A DNA stretch of 64,000 bases from Cymbidium sinense (GCA_021442155.1 CM038220.1:80434897-80498896); one strand, 5' to 3'; counted from the first letter of the stretch, positions 50,934 to 63,906 are shown. Numbers and translations are program-made. Notes: generated by a model not told the origin, from the sequence alone.

Positions 50934-51989
50934 GTAAATACCCTTCTGAAAAGAAATAGACATTATGTAACTTTATCGCATTGGAAAAGACTAGACCGTG
51001 TATTTCACCTGTTTGGTAGATTTTTTTATAGGAAAGGATTAATATTTATTTGTATTCCCTTCTTTTTTATTTTTAATGAAATAGAATTCTTTCTATTTCT
51101 TTCTATTTAGAAGAACAAATAGAAACAGATCTTATTCTATACCCAATAAGTACCAATACGCAATGGGAGGATTTTTAGGGAAAAAATGCATAGATACTTT
51201 TTTAGAATTGAAATCATCAGAACAATCTGATCCCATCGATCCCCTTCGTTACAATCTTTCTTTATTCATTATGTATTCCTCTATGAACCTTCCAGTTCTA
51301 TATATATATACTTATATAGTCATACGGTATTTCTCCGCTATCTCCTCGATCGAGTATTCTATGTTTCGCCTAATCCAATAAATATATATTCATTTATTGA
51401 ACCATCAATAATTCGAGCGTGAAGCACAATAATTCCTATTGGGAATCAATATTATCAATTAAAATAATTGATGGTTTACTTGACCGATAAAAGAAAGTAT
51501 CCAGTTCGCTCAAAGAATACCAAATTGTAAATGGTAAGAGTAAAAGTAATGGGAGTGTAAATGTAGTAATTCAAATAAAGAATATAAAAGAAAATAGAAA
51601 TTTCATTAAATTCTTAATAATTTATTAAATTTAATTTATTAAATTCATTATTAATGAAATAGAATGAAATAGAATATAACTTACTATAAGAGAATCTATT
51701 TTGTAGAATATATAAGAATTACGACATCGCTTGTATCATAGAGACTTACTATAGGGATAATTTTAAACGCCTACCAATGGAGTAGTATGATGAATACATT
51801 GAATATTTTTAGGAAAGTTATAAAAAATTGAAAAAAATAAGAAGTGGTACTGGAATCATTTGACCTATATGCTCAAATGGAATTCGGGCAAATCATCCCC
51901 CGGAGTAGAACAAGAACCTAAAAGATTTGGGTTGTGATTAATCGTTTGCTATGTCAATATGTATACGTACATATTAGGTATATAAAGTT
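50934..51989. other. psbB upstream region with joint
   Basis: 5' flank of psbB. clpP, which normally lies beyond it, is not recognised. Somewhere before about 51990 the sequence changes to the trnL-UAA intron. No gene was identified. Confidence 0.55.
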
Positions 51990-52245
51990 ATCCTTTCTGT
52001 AATTTCAATATAAGGATTTTAGCTAACGTAACGTAGTCAATTTCAGTTAGAACAGACTTCCATTGAGTCTCGCACCTATCCCTTCTTATTCTCATTTTCC
52101 ATCATTTTTCTCTCAAAACAAAGATTTGGCTCGATTGCCCATTTTAGTTCCGTGGTTTCTCTCAATTTGGAAGTTACCACTAGCGGTTTCCATACCAAGG
52201 CTCAATCCAATCAAGTCCTAGCATCTACCAATTTGCCATATCCCC
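51990..52245 (-). pseudogene. trnL-UAA: trnL-UAA 5' half with partial intron
   Basis: The 5' exon of trnL-UAA is at 52213-52245 (complement GGGGATATGGCAAATTGGTA, ending GGACTT). The start of its group I intron follows (GATTGGATTGAGCCTTGGTA, GGAAACC, GTGGTAACTTCC, AAACCACGGAACT-like) to about 51990. The 3' exon, trnF-GAA and ndhJ are missing. The split tRNA cannot be functional. Confidence 0.85.
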
Positions 52246-52481
52246 TTTCCTTTGAGACAAGGATCGGAATTCCATCCAACTCTTTCATTTATCTTGACAC
52301 TATTTAATTCATTAGGTAATGATTCCTATATTGAAAAAGTGTATCTGCTATTTTCTTTTTTTTTGCCCACCCTCTTTTCTATATTCTATCATTTCATCTC
52401 TATTGGATGAACCTTATTTGTTTCAATACGAAATGATTTTATCATTAATGTATCCGCAATTCAATATGGATAGATATATAC

Positions 52482-52543
<62 letters not shown>

Positions 52544-52855
52544 TTTCTTCCTCCTTCATTTTACTGGAGAACTACGATATTCATTCTTTTTTTTTCATTT
52601 CAAAATATAAAAATAGAATTTCATTGATAGATTGATATTTCATATTCATATATATGAATATGGAATAGAATTTCTATTTAGATCTAGTATATATCTAAAT
52701 AGAATATAAAATATATAACAAAAAATATATAACATATAACTAAAAAAGAGAATAAATTTAAATAATCAATAAATGAAATAAAAAAAGAAGAAGAATCACT
52801 AGGTAATAGCTAAGATCCGATAGTTTCCTGTATTCCTATACACTATTGCTCTTAT
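52246..52855. other. trnL-trnT spacer with AT microsatellite
   Basis: Spacer upstream of trnL-UAA and trnT-UGU, very AT-rich, holding the (AT)28 run at 52485-52540. The apparent open frame across the repeat is low-complexity and not a gene. Confidence 0.7.
52485..52540. repeat. (AT)28 microsatellite
   Basis: 56 bases of uninterrupted AT dinucleotide in the trnT-trnL spacer. Such runs are length-variable in plastomes and prone to slippage and assembly error. Confidence 0.98.
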
Positions 52856-52922
52856 ACCGCTTAGCTCGAGTTAGAGCATCGCATTTGTAATGCGATGGTC
52901 ATCGTTCGATCGATAGCGGCTC
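52856..52922 (+). tRNA. trnT-UGU: trnT-UGU, degraded
   Basis: ACCGCTTAGCTCGAGTTAGA, the anticodon arm ATCGCATTTGTAATGCGAT (TGT, intact stem) and ATCGTTCGATCGATAGCGG identify threonine tRNA. The T arm and acceptor lost about six bases. Order trnL-trnT-rps4 is standard. Confidence 0.9.
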
Positions 52923-53253
52923 TTTTCTTTATCGATTTTTTCTTTCCATGATTGAAAATCTCTACTCGCTTTCTCTAAATGTCGAGTCACCGATCTATTA
53001 TGTCATGGTAACTTGCTATAGCTATGAATAAAAAAGTTGACTAGATCAATTAGATCTCTATAGAAGAAATTGGAAAACGTAACCTTCGTTTTGAATTTCC
53101 TATGTATATATATATATATAGGAACCGAATATTGATAATATTTCTTTTATTCTGCTTTTGTAGGACTTTAGTAAATTGAGTTTTGCTTTCTGGTCCTTTA
53201 GTTCGAATTTATATTTTTTTTTCAAATGAAAGCTAATCAAAAGGAGCCTTTAT

Positions 53254-53828
53254 ATGTCTCTGAGGACCTCGTTCAAAAAAAATACTACCGGGAGCTTTAC
53301 GGGACTAACTAGTAAAAGACCCGGATCCGTAAGTGATCTTCAAACCCAATTGTGCTGGAAAAGATCACAATATCGTTAGAAGAGAAACGAAATTGTGTTT
53401 TCATTATGGTCCGACAGAGATAATTACTTAAATATGTGCATATTTGGAAAAGCCAAAGGGTCAACAGCGGTTTTACTACAACTACTTGAGATGCGTTTGG
53501 ATAACATCCTTTTCGATTAGGTATGGCTTGACCATTCACGGAGCGACAATTAGTTAACCATAGACACATCTTAGTGAATGGTCGAGTATAGTGGATATAC
53601 CAAGTTATCATTGCAAAACCCCGAGATATTATTATTACGAAGGATAAAGAAAGATTGAAAGCTCGATTCAAAATTATCTTGTTTCATCCCCTACGGGAAT
53701 TGCCAAACCATTTGACAATTGACACCTTACAATATAAAGGATTTGTAAATCAAATAATAGATAGTAAATGGATCAGCCTTAAAATAAATGAGTTGTTGGT
53801 CATAGAATATTATTCCCGTTAGACTTGA
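53254..53828 (+). pseudogene. rps4: rps4, second copy, frameshifted
   Basis: ATG at 53254; MSLRTSFKKN (normal MSRYRGPRFKKI). Then GALRD-type shifted codons, [19 protein letters not shown] shifted [29 protein letters not shown] (normal HILVNGRIVDIPS), [14 protein letters not shown] shifted codons, [14 protein letters not shown] and [13 protein letters not shown] follow, with TGA at 53826. The length is 575, longer than copy A (530); it keeps bases lost there and lost others. Confidence 0.91.
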
Positions 53829-54112
53829 GTCTAACAAAAAAATACAAAAGCAAGATTCATACCAATTTTGACTCCTTTCGCTGAAATAAATAGAGTACCT
53901 TGTCCTCTCATTCACGTATCAAAAAAAGGATCGAAATAGGATTTTTTTTCTTCTTTTCAATAGATTTCTATTTGTATTTCTTTTACCTATCACGTGGATT
54001 AATTAGGGATAGAGAATGTCTATTAAATAAGGGTCTTACCGTTAGAATAATGATATCAATTCTTATTTTATTTGATACATTGTAGTTGGTAACGCTGATG
54101 AATGAAAAGAAA

Positions 54113-54195
54113 GCGAGAGAGAGGGATTGAACCCTAAACAAAAGTCTACATAGCGGTTCAATGCTACCTTGAACCACTGACATCTCTCTCTCTCC
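54113..54195 (-). tRNA. trnS-GGA: trnS-GGA, second copy, degraded
   Basis: The complement has GGAGAGAGAGAGATGTCAGT in place of the normal GGAGAGATGGCCGAGTGG, so the D arm is disrupted by an apparent GA repeat. The anticodon side and variable arm are shortened as well. The lesions differ from those of the first copy. Confidence 0.83.
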
Positions 54196-54515
54196 TGAGA
54201 ATGTTATTCTTGACCAAAACCCAAATGAATAGAGTCCTTCATCTTAATTGTAGTACATGTATGACGGTCGATGGTTCCATAAGAAGAAATTTGATTATTA
54301 AACTTAGATGAAATAGTAATAGTCATTGGTAGATTACAAATTTGAATGAAATTGAATCGATTCAACTATTTCATTTCATCTTTGTTCAAAAAGGTGACAC
54401 CGCTTCTTTTCCAATTAGTCTATTTTTATGTTATTTTGTACTGTACAATTCCTTTTTTTGTGGGATCGTTTTCCCCGAAGGGGGATGAGAATAATTATAG
54501 AATGAATTGCTAATT

Positions 54516-56413
54516 ATGCCTAGATCTTGAATCAATGGAAATTTTATTGATAAGACCTCTTCAATTGTAGCCAATATCTTATTACGAATAATTCCAACAA
54601 CTTCAGGAGAAAAAAAGGCATTTACCTATTACGAGATGGTGCGATTTGATTTTTCTTGTTTTTTTTTTACCTCTGCTTTGAGAAAAGAACGTAGTTAGGA
54701 AAAAATAAATTAGTGAAAGAAACCTACGCTTGGTGAAGGTGAAGTTTAGATGATAGAGCAATTCCTTCGTGTATCCTCGATTGATGCAGCCTTAGATGCT
54801 TCAATTATCGATTTTAGTATTAAGTGAAAGGTTACATCTATAGGTTGTATTGGAGGTCAATACTACTTCATTTAGTACCAATAGGTGGCATGGGAAAAGC
54901 ACTACACCTAGGAATCAACAACACAAAACTTTGTTATAAATAAACCTTTTCCTTGTCGGTATCGTGACTAAAAGAATGGTTAGGAAAACAAAGATCCATC
55001 TCATTTGTACTTTTGATACCGTATAACCATCAAAGACCGTTGAAGTGACTAATTCCTGGAAATCGTAAGCGTTGAGTACAAATAAATCTTTGAGTTATCA
55101 TTTCTATCTAGCACTAATATCACTAATCGATTGGTGTTAAGAAAACCTCTTGTGGGAAGGTTGGCTAGAAATTTCTTGTAAAATACCAACTCCGGTTAAT
55201 AATAATAATGAGAATAGTGAAATTTTGATTACATGAATTATTCCTCTTAGTACTATGCACGAAGGGGAGGAGCCATATGAGATGAAAATCTCACGCAGTT
55301 CGAATGGAGATTCTTTACTAGAATGAACGATCGTAATGGATGCCTCAATCAAGGAAGGAAATTATGAAGCTTTACGTAATTATTATGAAGCTACTAAATT
55401 GATCCCTATGATCAAGTTATATACTCTATAACATAGGTCTTATACACACAAGCAACGGAGAGCATACAAAAGCTTTGGAATAAAGCACTAGAGCGAAATC
55501 CATTTTACCACAAGCTTTTAATAATATGGTCGATCTCACACGTCACTATCTTCACTAGAAAGAAAAAAAAAGATTGAATCGTCTAGTAAATACAAGAAAA
55601 ATATAAGCTTTCTACATATGAATCGTCCAAAGTAACGATTTTTATCCGTAAGCAAGGAAAAGACTTGCGAGAACCAAAAAATTGGAAGAAAAGGTATACC
55701 ATATACTACAATTCTATGGATAAAAGAGAAAGAGTCGAATTGATAGAGAAAGCACCGTAAAGATCCATTAGTAAACTATTCTTTGGTAAATACAGTAACT
55801 TACTTATGTCATGATATGGGATAAAAAAGTGATAAATCAACTTATGTAATAGAGTCGATCTACTAAAGTATTGAGGTGTAGCATCGATCCCAAAGATAGT
55901 AAGTCCTTTTTTCTTAATGGAGGAAAGTCTTTTCAAAGATTCTATATAAATAGAAATATCATATACCATATATGAAATATGAAACCGAGATAGTTAGAAA
56001 ATTCTAACGATATCGGGGCTATCTATGCTTCATTCTTCAAGGTGGGAGAAAAGATAAAACTAATCATTGATCCAAATTAGAATTGGAAACTTATGCAATA
56101 AACATCTTCTGGTTAACCCAAGAGAAAATAGAATAGATTGATGAGAAATTTAATTCAGTTAACATAGGATAGATTAAAAGAAGATGGGAAGCAAAAAGAA
56201 TCGATTGTTGAGCCGTATGAGGTAGAAACTCTCAAGTACGGTGGGAGGGAATTTACTAACCTATTCCGACCGGGAGAACAGGCCATTCTACAAGGTGATT
56301 CGAAATTGCGAGGCTTGGTTCGATCAAGCTTGAGTATTGGAAACAAGCTATAGCGCTTACCTGTGGAATTATATTGAAGCACATAATTGGTTAAAAATAA
56401 CGAGGCATTTTAA
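54516..56413 (+). pseudogene. ycf3: ycf3 (pafI), second copy, three exons
   Basis: Exon 1 (54516-54638) reads MPRS, then shifts, with [17 protein letters not shown] readable where copy A has lost bases. Exon 2 (about 55341-55541) carries KEGNYEALRNYYEA-like and [11 protein letters not shown] codons, but has lost the YYFRA stretch. Exon 3 (56273-56413) ends RHFK with a stop one base early. Introns are near-identical to copy A. It is followed by the ycf3 upstream-psaA spacer until the joint with ndhA near 56935. Confidence 0.9.
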
Positions 56414-56935
56414 ATAAGACCATTCTCTTTTTTTGGATCCAAAGAATCAAATTAAAGAAATCGTTCCTATGATAAGATGCAATCAAGAATTTTATTATAT
56501 CCTTTCTTTCTAAATTTAGAAAATCATTTGATTTTGTACATTTTCTACGGTATCTCATAAGGATAAATGCTACAGATACCATATAGCATAGAACTAATAA
56601 AGCTATTTTGATAAATCTTATGAAGTCTAAAATGAAAATAATTCAGAATGAAAAAAAAAGAAAATAAAAGATAAAAGAAACTAGATTTCTATATTCTATT
56701 TAGCTATTTATATTCTATTTTTTCATTATATGGGCACTTCGCCATTCAGAATCTAAATGGAAATAAGCTAGGTTGCAAAAAAATCATTTTTTCGTTATCC
56801 TGGGAAATGCTTTGGCAATATAATGGGTCCCCCGGGCACCTATTATTTATGTCATAATAAATCCGAACACTTGCCCCGAGTGACTTCAATATCATAATTT
56901 CTCTAGTAAATAACTAAAGAAAATAGATGGATTGG

Positions 56936-57850
56936 TACATAAAGAATTGGTATGGTCCATTCTCATCCTAGGTAAAGTCCATCTTGTTGTGATAGGAATG
57001 AACAGAAATAAATAAGCTTTAGCTAATGTAATAAAGATACTAATTGCTATTACAAAGACTCTAAACATTTTATTTATTCCAAAAGTTCAGTAAGAGATAT
57101 GTACGGAATAGAAAAATTTCACCCACCTAAATAAAGAACTGTTACAAATAATGAAGAAACTAATAGATTTAGGTAAGAAGCAAGATAAAAGAATCCGTAT
57201 TTTATACCTGAATATTCGGTTTGATAACGCTTTCACCTCCTCGCTTCTGGTAAATCAAAAGGTAATCTTTCACATTCTGCTAGAGAAGATATTAGAAAAA
57301 CTAGAAATCCTATGACGCCACAGATTCCATCCCCAAAACCATATTTGGACTGCCTCAATTATATCAACTGTACTTGAACTGTTAGATAATTCTAGTCGAT
57401 GATGACATCACTGCTCCCATCGTATTCCAAAACCGTACATGAAACCTAAGCTTCATAAGGCTCCTTTATGGCCACAAAGAAATGTAAGGTAAGGACTAGT
57501 TTAGTATTCTTGCTCTCCTTGGACCCTAGGTAAATACAATGTAAAGATAAACTGGATGTTGGAGAGTCCTCAGACCAATAAAATTCTGTCTGCTAGAATA
57601 AGAAAAAGCACTTCCGAATGGATCTCATCCCTTATAATAAGAATATTCTAATGAATAGAATCAAAAATTCTTTTTGTTCAGCAATAACTTAAGCCTTCAA
57701 TAAAATACTGGTTATATTCATAAATAGAAAGATTTAGACATTAGTTAATGAATCATGATAAGAATTTCCATATGCATATGTATCAAGAAAGAAAGATTTT
57801 CTTATTATTCCCATTTTATTCTTTTTTATTTTTTTATTATATTATCATAT
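56936..57850 (-). pseudogene. ndhA: ndhA exon 2 fragment plus intron
   Basis: NdhA is a membrane subunit of the plastid NDH complex. Exon 2 lies at about 56936-57395: the complement shows [17 protein letters not shown], [20 protein letters not shown] and [27 protein letters not shown], [31 protein letters not shown] codons and PRMRMDH near the truncated end. The C-terminal codons are cut off at the joint with the ycf3 block. The group II intron continues to about 57850. Exon 1 and the whole ndhH gene, expected before rps15, are absent. Confidence 0.87.
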
Positions 57851-57998
57851 TGCATTCTATTTGTCTTGTTCCTTTTCTTCTTTCTCAAAACTAAAAAAAG
57901 AAAAGAAAATAATAATAACTGAACTAAGAAAAAAGAATTAAAAAATCAAAAGGAACAAGGATAATAATAAGAAACTCAAAGAAGAAATTCAAATTTAA

Positions 57999-58271
57999 TT
58001 AACGAGTTTTTGGTTCCCGAATATCTAACTGATCTATTAATTTCTTATAACGCATTTTATTTTTCTTTGACAAATAAGTCAATAATCGTTGACGTTTTCC
58101 CAGAATTATTCGTAGACCCCTTTGCGATAAAAAATCTCTTTTGTGCAATTGTAAATGTGAAGTAAGTCTCCGTATCTTATTGGTGAAATGGGATACTTGA
58201 AATTCAACAGACCCACTATTTTCTTCTTTTTCTTCTTGTGTAATAACTGAGATCAATGATTTTTTGACCAT
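57999..58271 (-). CDS. rps15: ribosomal protein S15, intact
   Basis: Plastid S15 binds the central domain of 16S rRNA. The open frame of 90 codons, within the normal 87-92, reads [20 protein letters not shown] to [14 protein letters not shown], with the conserved [20 protein letters not shown] and [20 protein letters not shown]. No indel is present. The gene is AT-rich, like its flanks. It normally lies between ndhH and ycf1; here ndhH is missing on one side while ycf1 follows on the other. Confidence 0.96.
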   Translation of the reverse strand: MVKKSLISVITQEEKEENSGSVEFQVSHFTNKIRRLTSHLQLHKRDFLSQRGLRIILGKRQRLLTYLSKKNKMRYKKLIDQLDIREPKTR

Positions 58272-58600
58272 AAATTAAAGTTTCTATTTTTCTTTTCTTT
58301 GAATTTTACCGATCGGGAAAAATAATAATATTTCTTAGGCCAGTTATTTTTATCTAGTATACATCAAAATTGTATTTTATTCATATACTACTTTGTTTTT
58401 TTATTTATGTGGTTTATGTTTTGTATATTTGATCCAAATATACAAAACATATATGTATTCAGGAACTAGAACAATTTATTTTACTTAAAAGGATTCCGCT
58501 CTTCCTAGTGAAAATTGATACACTATGAAATTAGCATCATGTATTAGAATATTACACAGTGTATATGTTTCGGCTTTTATCTACCTAATAAATTAATCCA

Positions 58601-61600
58601 CTATAAATCTTTTTCATTTTTCATTGGGATTGAATTCATTCTGAATTGTGAATACATATGTATTCTTGACATACTAAAATGACTGCCATTATTGGTATCA
58701 AACCAATAGCGATTCATACAAGCTACATCTTCTAATCGATAATTGGGCCAAAGAAACAATTTGAATTTAATGAGATTTTTTCTATCTGTATTAATATGTT
58801 TGTTCTCATTGAAAAATTTCCCACATTTTCTTATTTTGTTTTCGTTGCAAAATCTTGGACTTCTATCCACAACATTAAAATTTGGCAAATTGAAACAAAT
58901 TCGAATTGAAATTCTCCGACGTCTGGGAGATAGAATATTTTAGAATAAGTAAATCATAATGATTTTTGTCTCCACTCAAAAATATGTTGTGTCGCAATGG
59001 ATTTTTCAACCTCTTTTATCAATAATATATCTTTTTTGTGTATTTTGGATTTGTTTGGTGTTTCTTATTATCAACCAATGAAATATCCATAGTTTGATAT
59101 ATAATAGATTTTCCGTTCCTTCAGATAGACAAATTGGTTCAATAATAAATATTCCCTTTCTTATCAATTATGCAAGAACTAGGTCCTTTTGAATCAGCAT
59201 TTCATCTAGATTTATTTCACCTCTTTGAATCGAAGATATAGCAATATCCTTTGGATTTATCAGTCTAAGTAGGAGACAATATACCCTGATATTTTTCATT
59301 ATTTTATTATTCAAGGGATCAGCCCATCTTAGTTGAAAAAGGAAATATTTTTTCAAAAAAGAATCCAGTTCCGTTTCATTCATGCTCTTATATTGTTTTA
59401 TATCCTTTTTTAGTTTGAATCTTGCGTAATCTTCTTCAACCTTGGAATTTCCTAATTCAAGATCTTTTTTTTTTTTATATGATTTCTTTGGATTTACGTT
59501 AATGTTTTTACTTGTTTCATTTATAGAAAAATGAAAAAGGAGTGATTTGATTGGGATGATCCAAGGTTGAATCTTATATACATCAAAAAGTAGCACAAAT
59601 TCTGGGAAGAACCAAGTTTCTAGATTGGATATAGTATCATGATTTGATGCCGTATGATAGAACCTTTTTTTGAGATGGGAATGAAAAAAAGATCTTTTTT
59701 TTCATTTTTTTATTATTAATTTCAATTTAGTATTTTTATGAATCTTGATGCCAATATGTGCATTGGCCCAGATCTCAATATTCTTTATAAAACAAAGATG
59801 AAGAATTCTACAATCAAAATATTTTCTATCCAAACTATTTCTATTTCTATCAATAAGATATCCTTTTTCTAGATAATCATTACTCGGTATACTTACTAAT
59901 ACATAAAATAATTCAGGTTTCAATGTATTGAAATGATATGGAATTTCTTGGTCCCCGTTTCTTTCTAATGTTGATTCGTAAGTATAAATTAGGGAGGCTT
60001 ATGTAATTATAAGATAAAAGATCATATCTGTAATGTTTTTTCCATTTGTTTTTTTGACTCATAAATGAATTTACTGCATAGTCATTTTTTTTCATGGAAT
60101 AAATGAATTGATATTTTTTATATAAATCCAATTGGTTTGATTCCTTGTTTTAATCATACAATGTTTATTTATTCTATTTCGGTATTCTTTAGGTACTAAT
60201 CGAGACCTTTTTTTTTGAGATAAATCGTATTGATAAGAAACTTTTAACCAATTTTTCCATTCGTTCATTACATATGTATGAATTTTTTTATGTCTTGATT
60301 TAGAATTAAATATTCCGTGGATCATAAAATAGTTTTTTAAATTATCCTTAAAAAAAGGATAGCTCCCTTGATATTGAAGTACAGGTCTCAATTGAGACTT
60401 ATTAAGTAATTGATTTTGTGATATTTTGTAAAAAACATATGCTTGGGACAGGAAGATAAGTTCCAATAAGTATTGGAATTTTGATTGCTATTCTTAGTAT
60501 TATCAGTATTTGAAAACAATTTTTTATAGTCAAAATAAAATTCATTGTATTTTGATTTGTTTCATCAATTCCTTCTTGTTCTTTATTTATTTCATTGTTG
60601 TAAATGGGTTTATTAAAGATCTTTTTGTTGATTCAAAGAAAAGTTGTGTATTTATCTTAGAAATGGTAATGGTACATAGCAAAATATCTATGTAGATTTT
60701 TCAATGAATGATTTAATAAAGTAGTGTGATTTACGCATTAATCGGATATTCTTCTTTTTTAATGTTTTCCAAAATGTTTCTGTGATCCCGATCTTTTATT
60801 ATCATAAATTATAACTATTTCTTTTTTTTTCTTGTCTTTTGCGGTTCGTTCAATTTGATTCTTGATTTTGATTGTTTTATCAGAAAGATCTTTAATTCTT
60901 CTTTCTATTAGTGAATAATTTAACCAATCCATTGTTCGATTTATAACGAACGATTCTCGAAGAATCTTATTATTTCTTTTGAAATCTTTTTTTTTTCATT
61001 CGGTTCATATACTTTTTTTATCCTCAATTCAAATAAGAAATTTGGATTTACTTTCTCCAGTTTTTTCATTATTAGGTTGATAACTCGAACTCTTTTTATG
61101 ACTCCTTTTGTTTTTTCTTTTATAACTTTTAAAAAGGATTTTATTTTTTTATTGAAAAATTTTAGAACTTGTAAAAATCTTTTTTTTTTTTTTTTTTTAT
61201 TTTTGGAGTTCTTTATAATAAAAAAAAAAGGTCGTTCGGGAAAACCAAAGGGAAGTTCCGCTTCCATTCCCCAGACTGTTAAAAAACCAAAATTTATTTT
61301 TTCTCTTTTTTTTCATTATATCTCTATGATGAGATCGTGTCTTAGATTTTCTCCAAAGTTTTAGACAAAAAGGATATAGAATCTTTATGTGAATACATTT
61401 ATTAACCAATCTTGGGGAAATTCTATTTTTGATAATTGAACATCATTATAGGTACATTTAATATGCATTTCTCTATTCCATTCCTTAAAATCCTCGTCCC
61501 ACTCGGGAATTTGGAATAATAACATACGGAAAATATTTTTGGCTATTATTAATGAAGGCAATATAATGTATTTTCTAAGAAAAGATTGGGTTACTAACAT

Positions 61601-63906
61601 CAAACCTCTTATTACTTGAGTAAATATAAAGGTATCCCAAGCTTCTGATATTTCTATCTGTTCATTTTTATAGTTTTTTTCCTCTTTATCCTTTTCTTCT
61701 TTTGTATCTTCATTTTCAAAATAGGAAATTGTGAATTCTGATTCTTGTTTTCTGTCCATCCGATTCCTAAAAATTAGATTCTTTATATCATTTATATCAA
61801 AAGAGGAAAAAAAAGAAGTTTTGTCTAGACGATCCAAAAAAAGCGGGGAATATACATTTACTTGAAATAGGTCCCAAATAACTGTTTTACGTCTTTTAGC
61901 GCACATGGATCCTTTGATTAGATTGCGACAAAAATCCGATTGTTGTGAGTAACGTATCAAAGTAACTTCTCCCTCTTCCATTTGATCATCATTTTTATCA
62001 TTGTTACTAATACTAGAACTATTATAAATACTAGAAATAGAATTTGTATTCTGATCATTATCGTTATCATTATAAATTATCACACGTTTGAATCTTCTTG
62101 AATGAATCTGATAATATTCTTCATCTAATTCTTCTTCATTTTCTTCTTCCTCTTCTCCCAAATTCTCGGTTAATTTGTATGACCATCGAGAAACCTTTTT
62201 ACTGATTTCTTCTAGTCTAATACCAATATATTTCTTTTCATTTTTTTTTTGTCTTTTGTATATGTTGTAATTACATCAAATACAAATTGCAAATATTTTT
62301 CTTGACTTTCTGAATCAATTCCTTTTCTACGGAATCATTAAGAAGTAGATAATGAATCTTATTTATAAAAAAAGATTCTACTAAATCTTCTGTATCTTTA
62401 TAAGTATCCATGATTGCACGTGTGAATCTAATTTTTTTCTCGTTCCTCGATAGGGTCCGTTGAAAAAAGGATCATATTCCTTTGGAAAGCATTTTTTTTT
62501 TCATCATCACATAATATGGTTCTTTTTCAAGCATATCCAGACTAGAGGATCTCTCATTTTTTCTATAATTTGGATTCGTCTTCTCAATTCATTGTTCAAA
62601 TTGCACTTTTTTTTTCATTAGTATAAATCCAAGAATTATAAAGATCTTCATATAGTTTCTCTATTATGTACAAAGAGATTCTTTGTTCTACCATTTCAAA
62701 AAAGTCGATAAACTGGTGGATATGTAAAGGAAATTATTTGTTTACCATCACTTGTACATGTAAAAAAAAAATTGTGACATTTCATTGCGTAAAGAATTTT
62801 CTAATTTATCATTTTTATATATCGTAATGAATGATTCCATCATTTATAATTAAAAAAAAATGATAAAAGTTGTTTCAATTTTTTTATTCATTCTTTTCTT
62901 TTTCTCTTCAGTCTTCCCCAATTCCCAATTCTCTTGATGGGTCTCCAGATCAGAATCTTCGTAAACTGGGCTATCTTGATAGCGTGCCTCTTGAAAGTGA
63001 AATTCATCCTTTGTTTTTTTCCTTTCCATTCACTCGGATCTCTTCCGTTTCATCTATTTTGTCCAGATCCTCCTTTTCTTCCGAACAAAGGGAAGGGTTT
63101 TCTTTGGTGGATCCCTCTTGTTCCTGTTGAATCTCCTTCATTTCGTAAGTTCTTTCTACATCGCTTTCTTCCTTTCTTTCTCCCCCTTCTTCCGTTTCTG
63201 AGGTTTCTTTCTCTTTCAATTTCTTAGTGAAAATAGGCGACGGCATTCTGCCTATAGTAAACACAGGTGATAAATAAGAGAATACTAAAGATTCGAGCCA
63301 TAGAATTTCTCGACACAAGATACTTATTATAGAATGATTTTGTATCCAGAATAATACCAATCCAACCCATTTCATGAATAAAATGTGACCAATTAACCAA
63401 CCAACAAAACTACTTGTTAAAAATAAAATCTTATCGTTGCATCGAAACATATAAATGTTGACTAATCTGCTAACGTGGAACTTGGTAAAATGAAATGGTT
63501 GAATAATTGAAAAATTAGATTATTCAGGAATACACATTGAATGCTGAGATTACGCATTGAATTTCTGGTAGGAGATCCATAATCAAAAAAGTTTTTATGA
63601 TTGTTCTAATAAATGAAATAAAAAAGATACGGTAGAATTGGGACAGTTATTGTATGAGGTCTACCCAATGGATGCAGAGGCATAATAGATCGATATGAAC
63701 ATCATGAGCCCCGCAATAAAACCAGTTGTTGCTGACCTCCTTTCGGTTCCCTCTTCCATAACCCGAGCTCGGAGAAGGAAGAGATAAGAGGGCCCTATGG
63801 AGAATGTGGTCAGAAATCAATAATAGAGCCCGACCAAAATGACCGAATTTATTATCTTCATGCATAAGGATAATGGATTACCTAGTAGAAAAGATTTCAA
63901 AATCAT
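58601..63906 (-). pseudogene. ycf1: ycf1 (TIC214), frameshifted
   Basis: Ycf1/TIC214 is a huge inner-envelope protein tied to protein import. The ATG near 63906 (complement ATGATTTTGAAATCTTTTCT) begins MIL(K)[20 protein letters not shown] codons. Frames in order: 63865-63647 ([13 protein letters not shown] is antisense-shifted; [25 protein letters not shown] corresponds to [18 protein letters not shown]), 63450-63004 ([28 protein letters not shown] then acidic repeats), 62161-61385 ([17 protein letters not shown], an acidic-basic middle region), 60466-60092, 59596-59168 and 58888-58601 ([21 protein letters not shown], the family C-terminus). The span of 5.3 kb fits a complete gene. Homopolymer-linked indels (A/T runs) and other gaps break it into at least ten frames. 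Confidence 0.93.

Larger units (their letters stand above)
53165..56935 (+). repeat. direct duplication, copy B (rps4-ycf3)
   Basis: Second copy of 32070-35735, with rps4, trnS-GGA and ycf3. The left side continues normally to trnT-UGU and trnL-UAA, so this copy keeps the native upstream context, while copy A keeps the native downstream (psaA) context. Confidence 0.9.

Noticed and set aside
52319..52627. Frame of 102 codons with an YIYIYI stretch
   Set aside because: Runs across the (AT)28 microsatellite; low complexity, not a gene.
57400..57850. Possible selective loss of ndh genes as in heterotrophic plants
   Set aside because: Photosystem, cytochrome and Rubisco genes are broken to the same degree, so no ndh-specific loss can be claimed.
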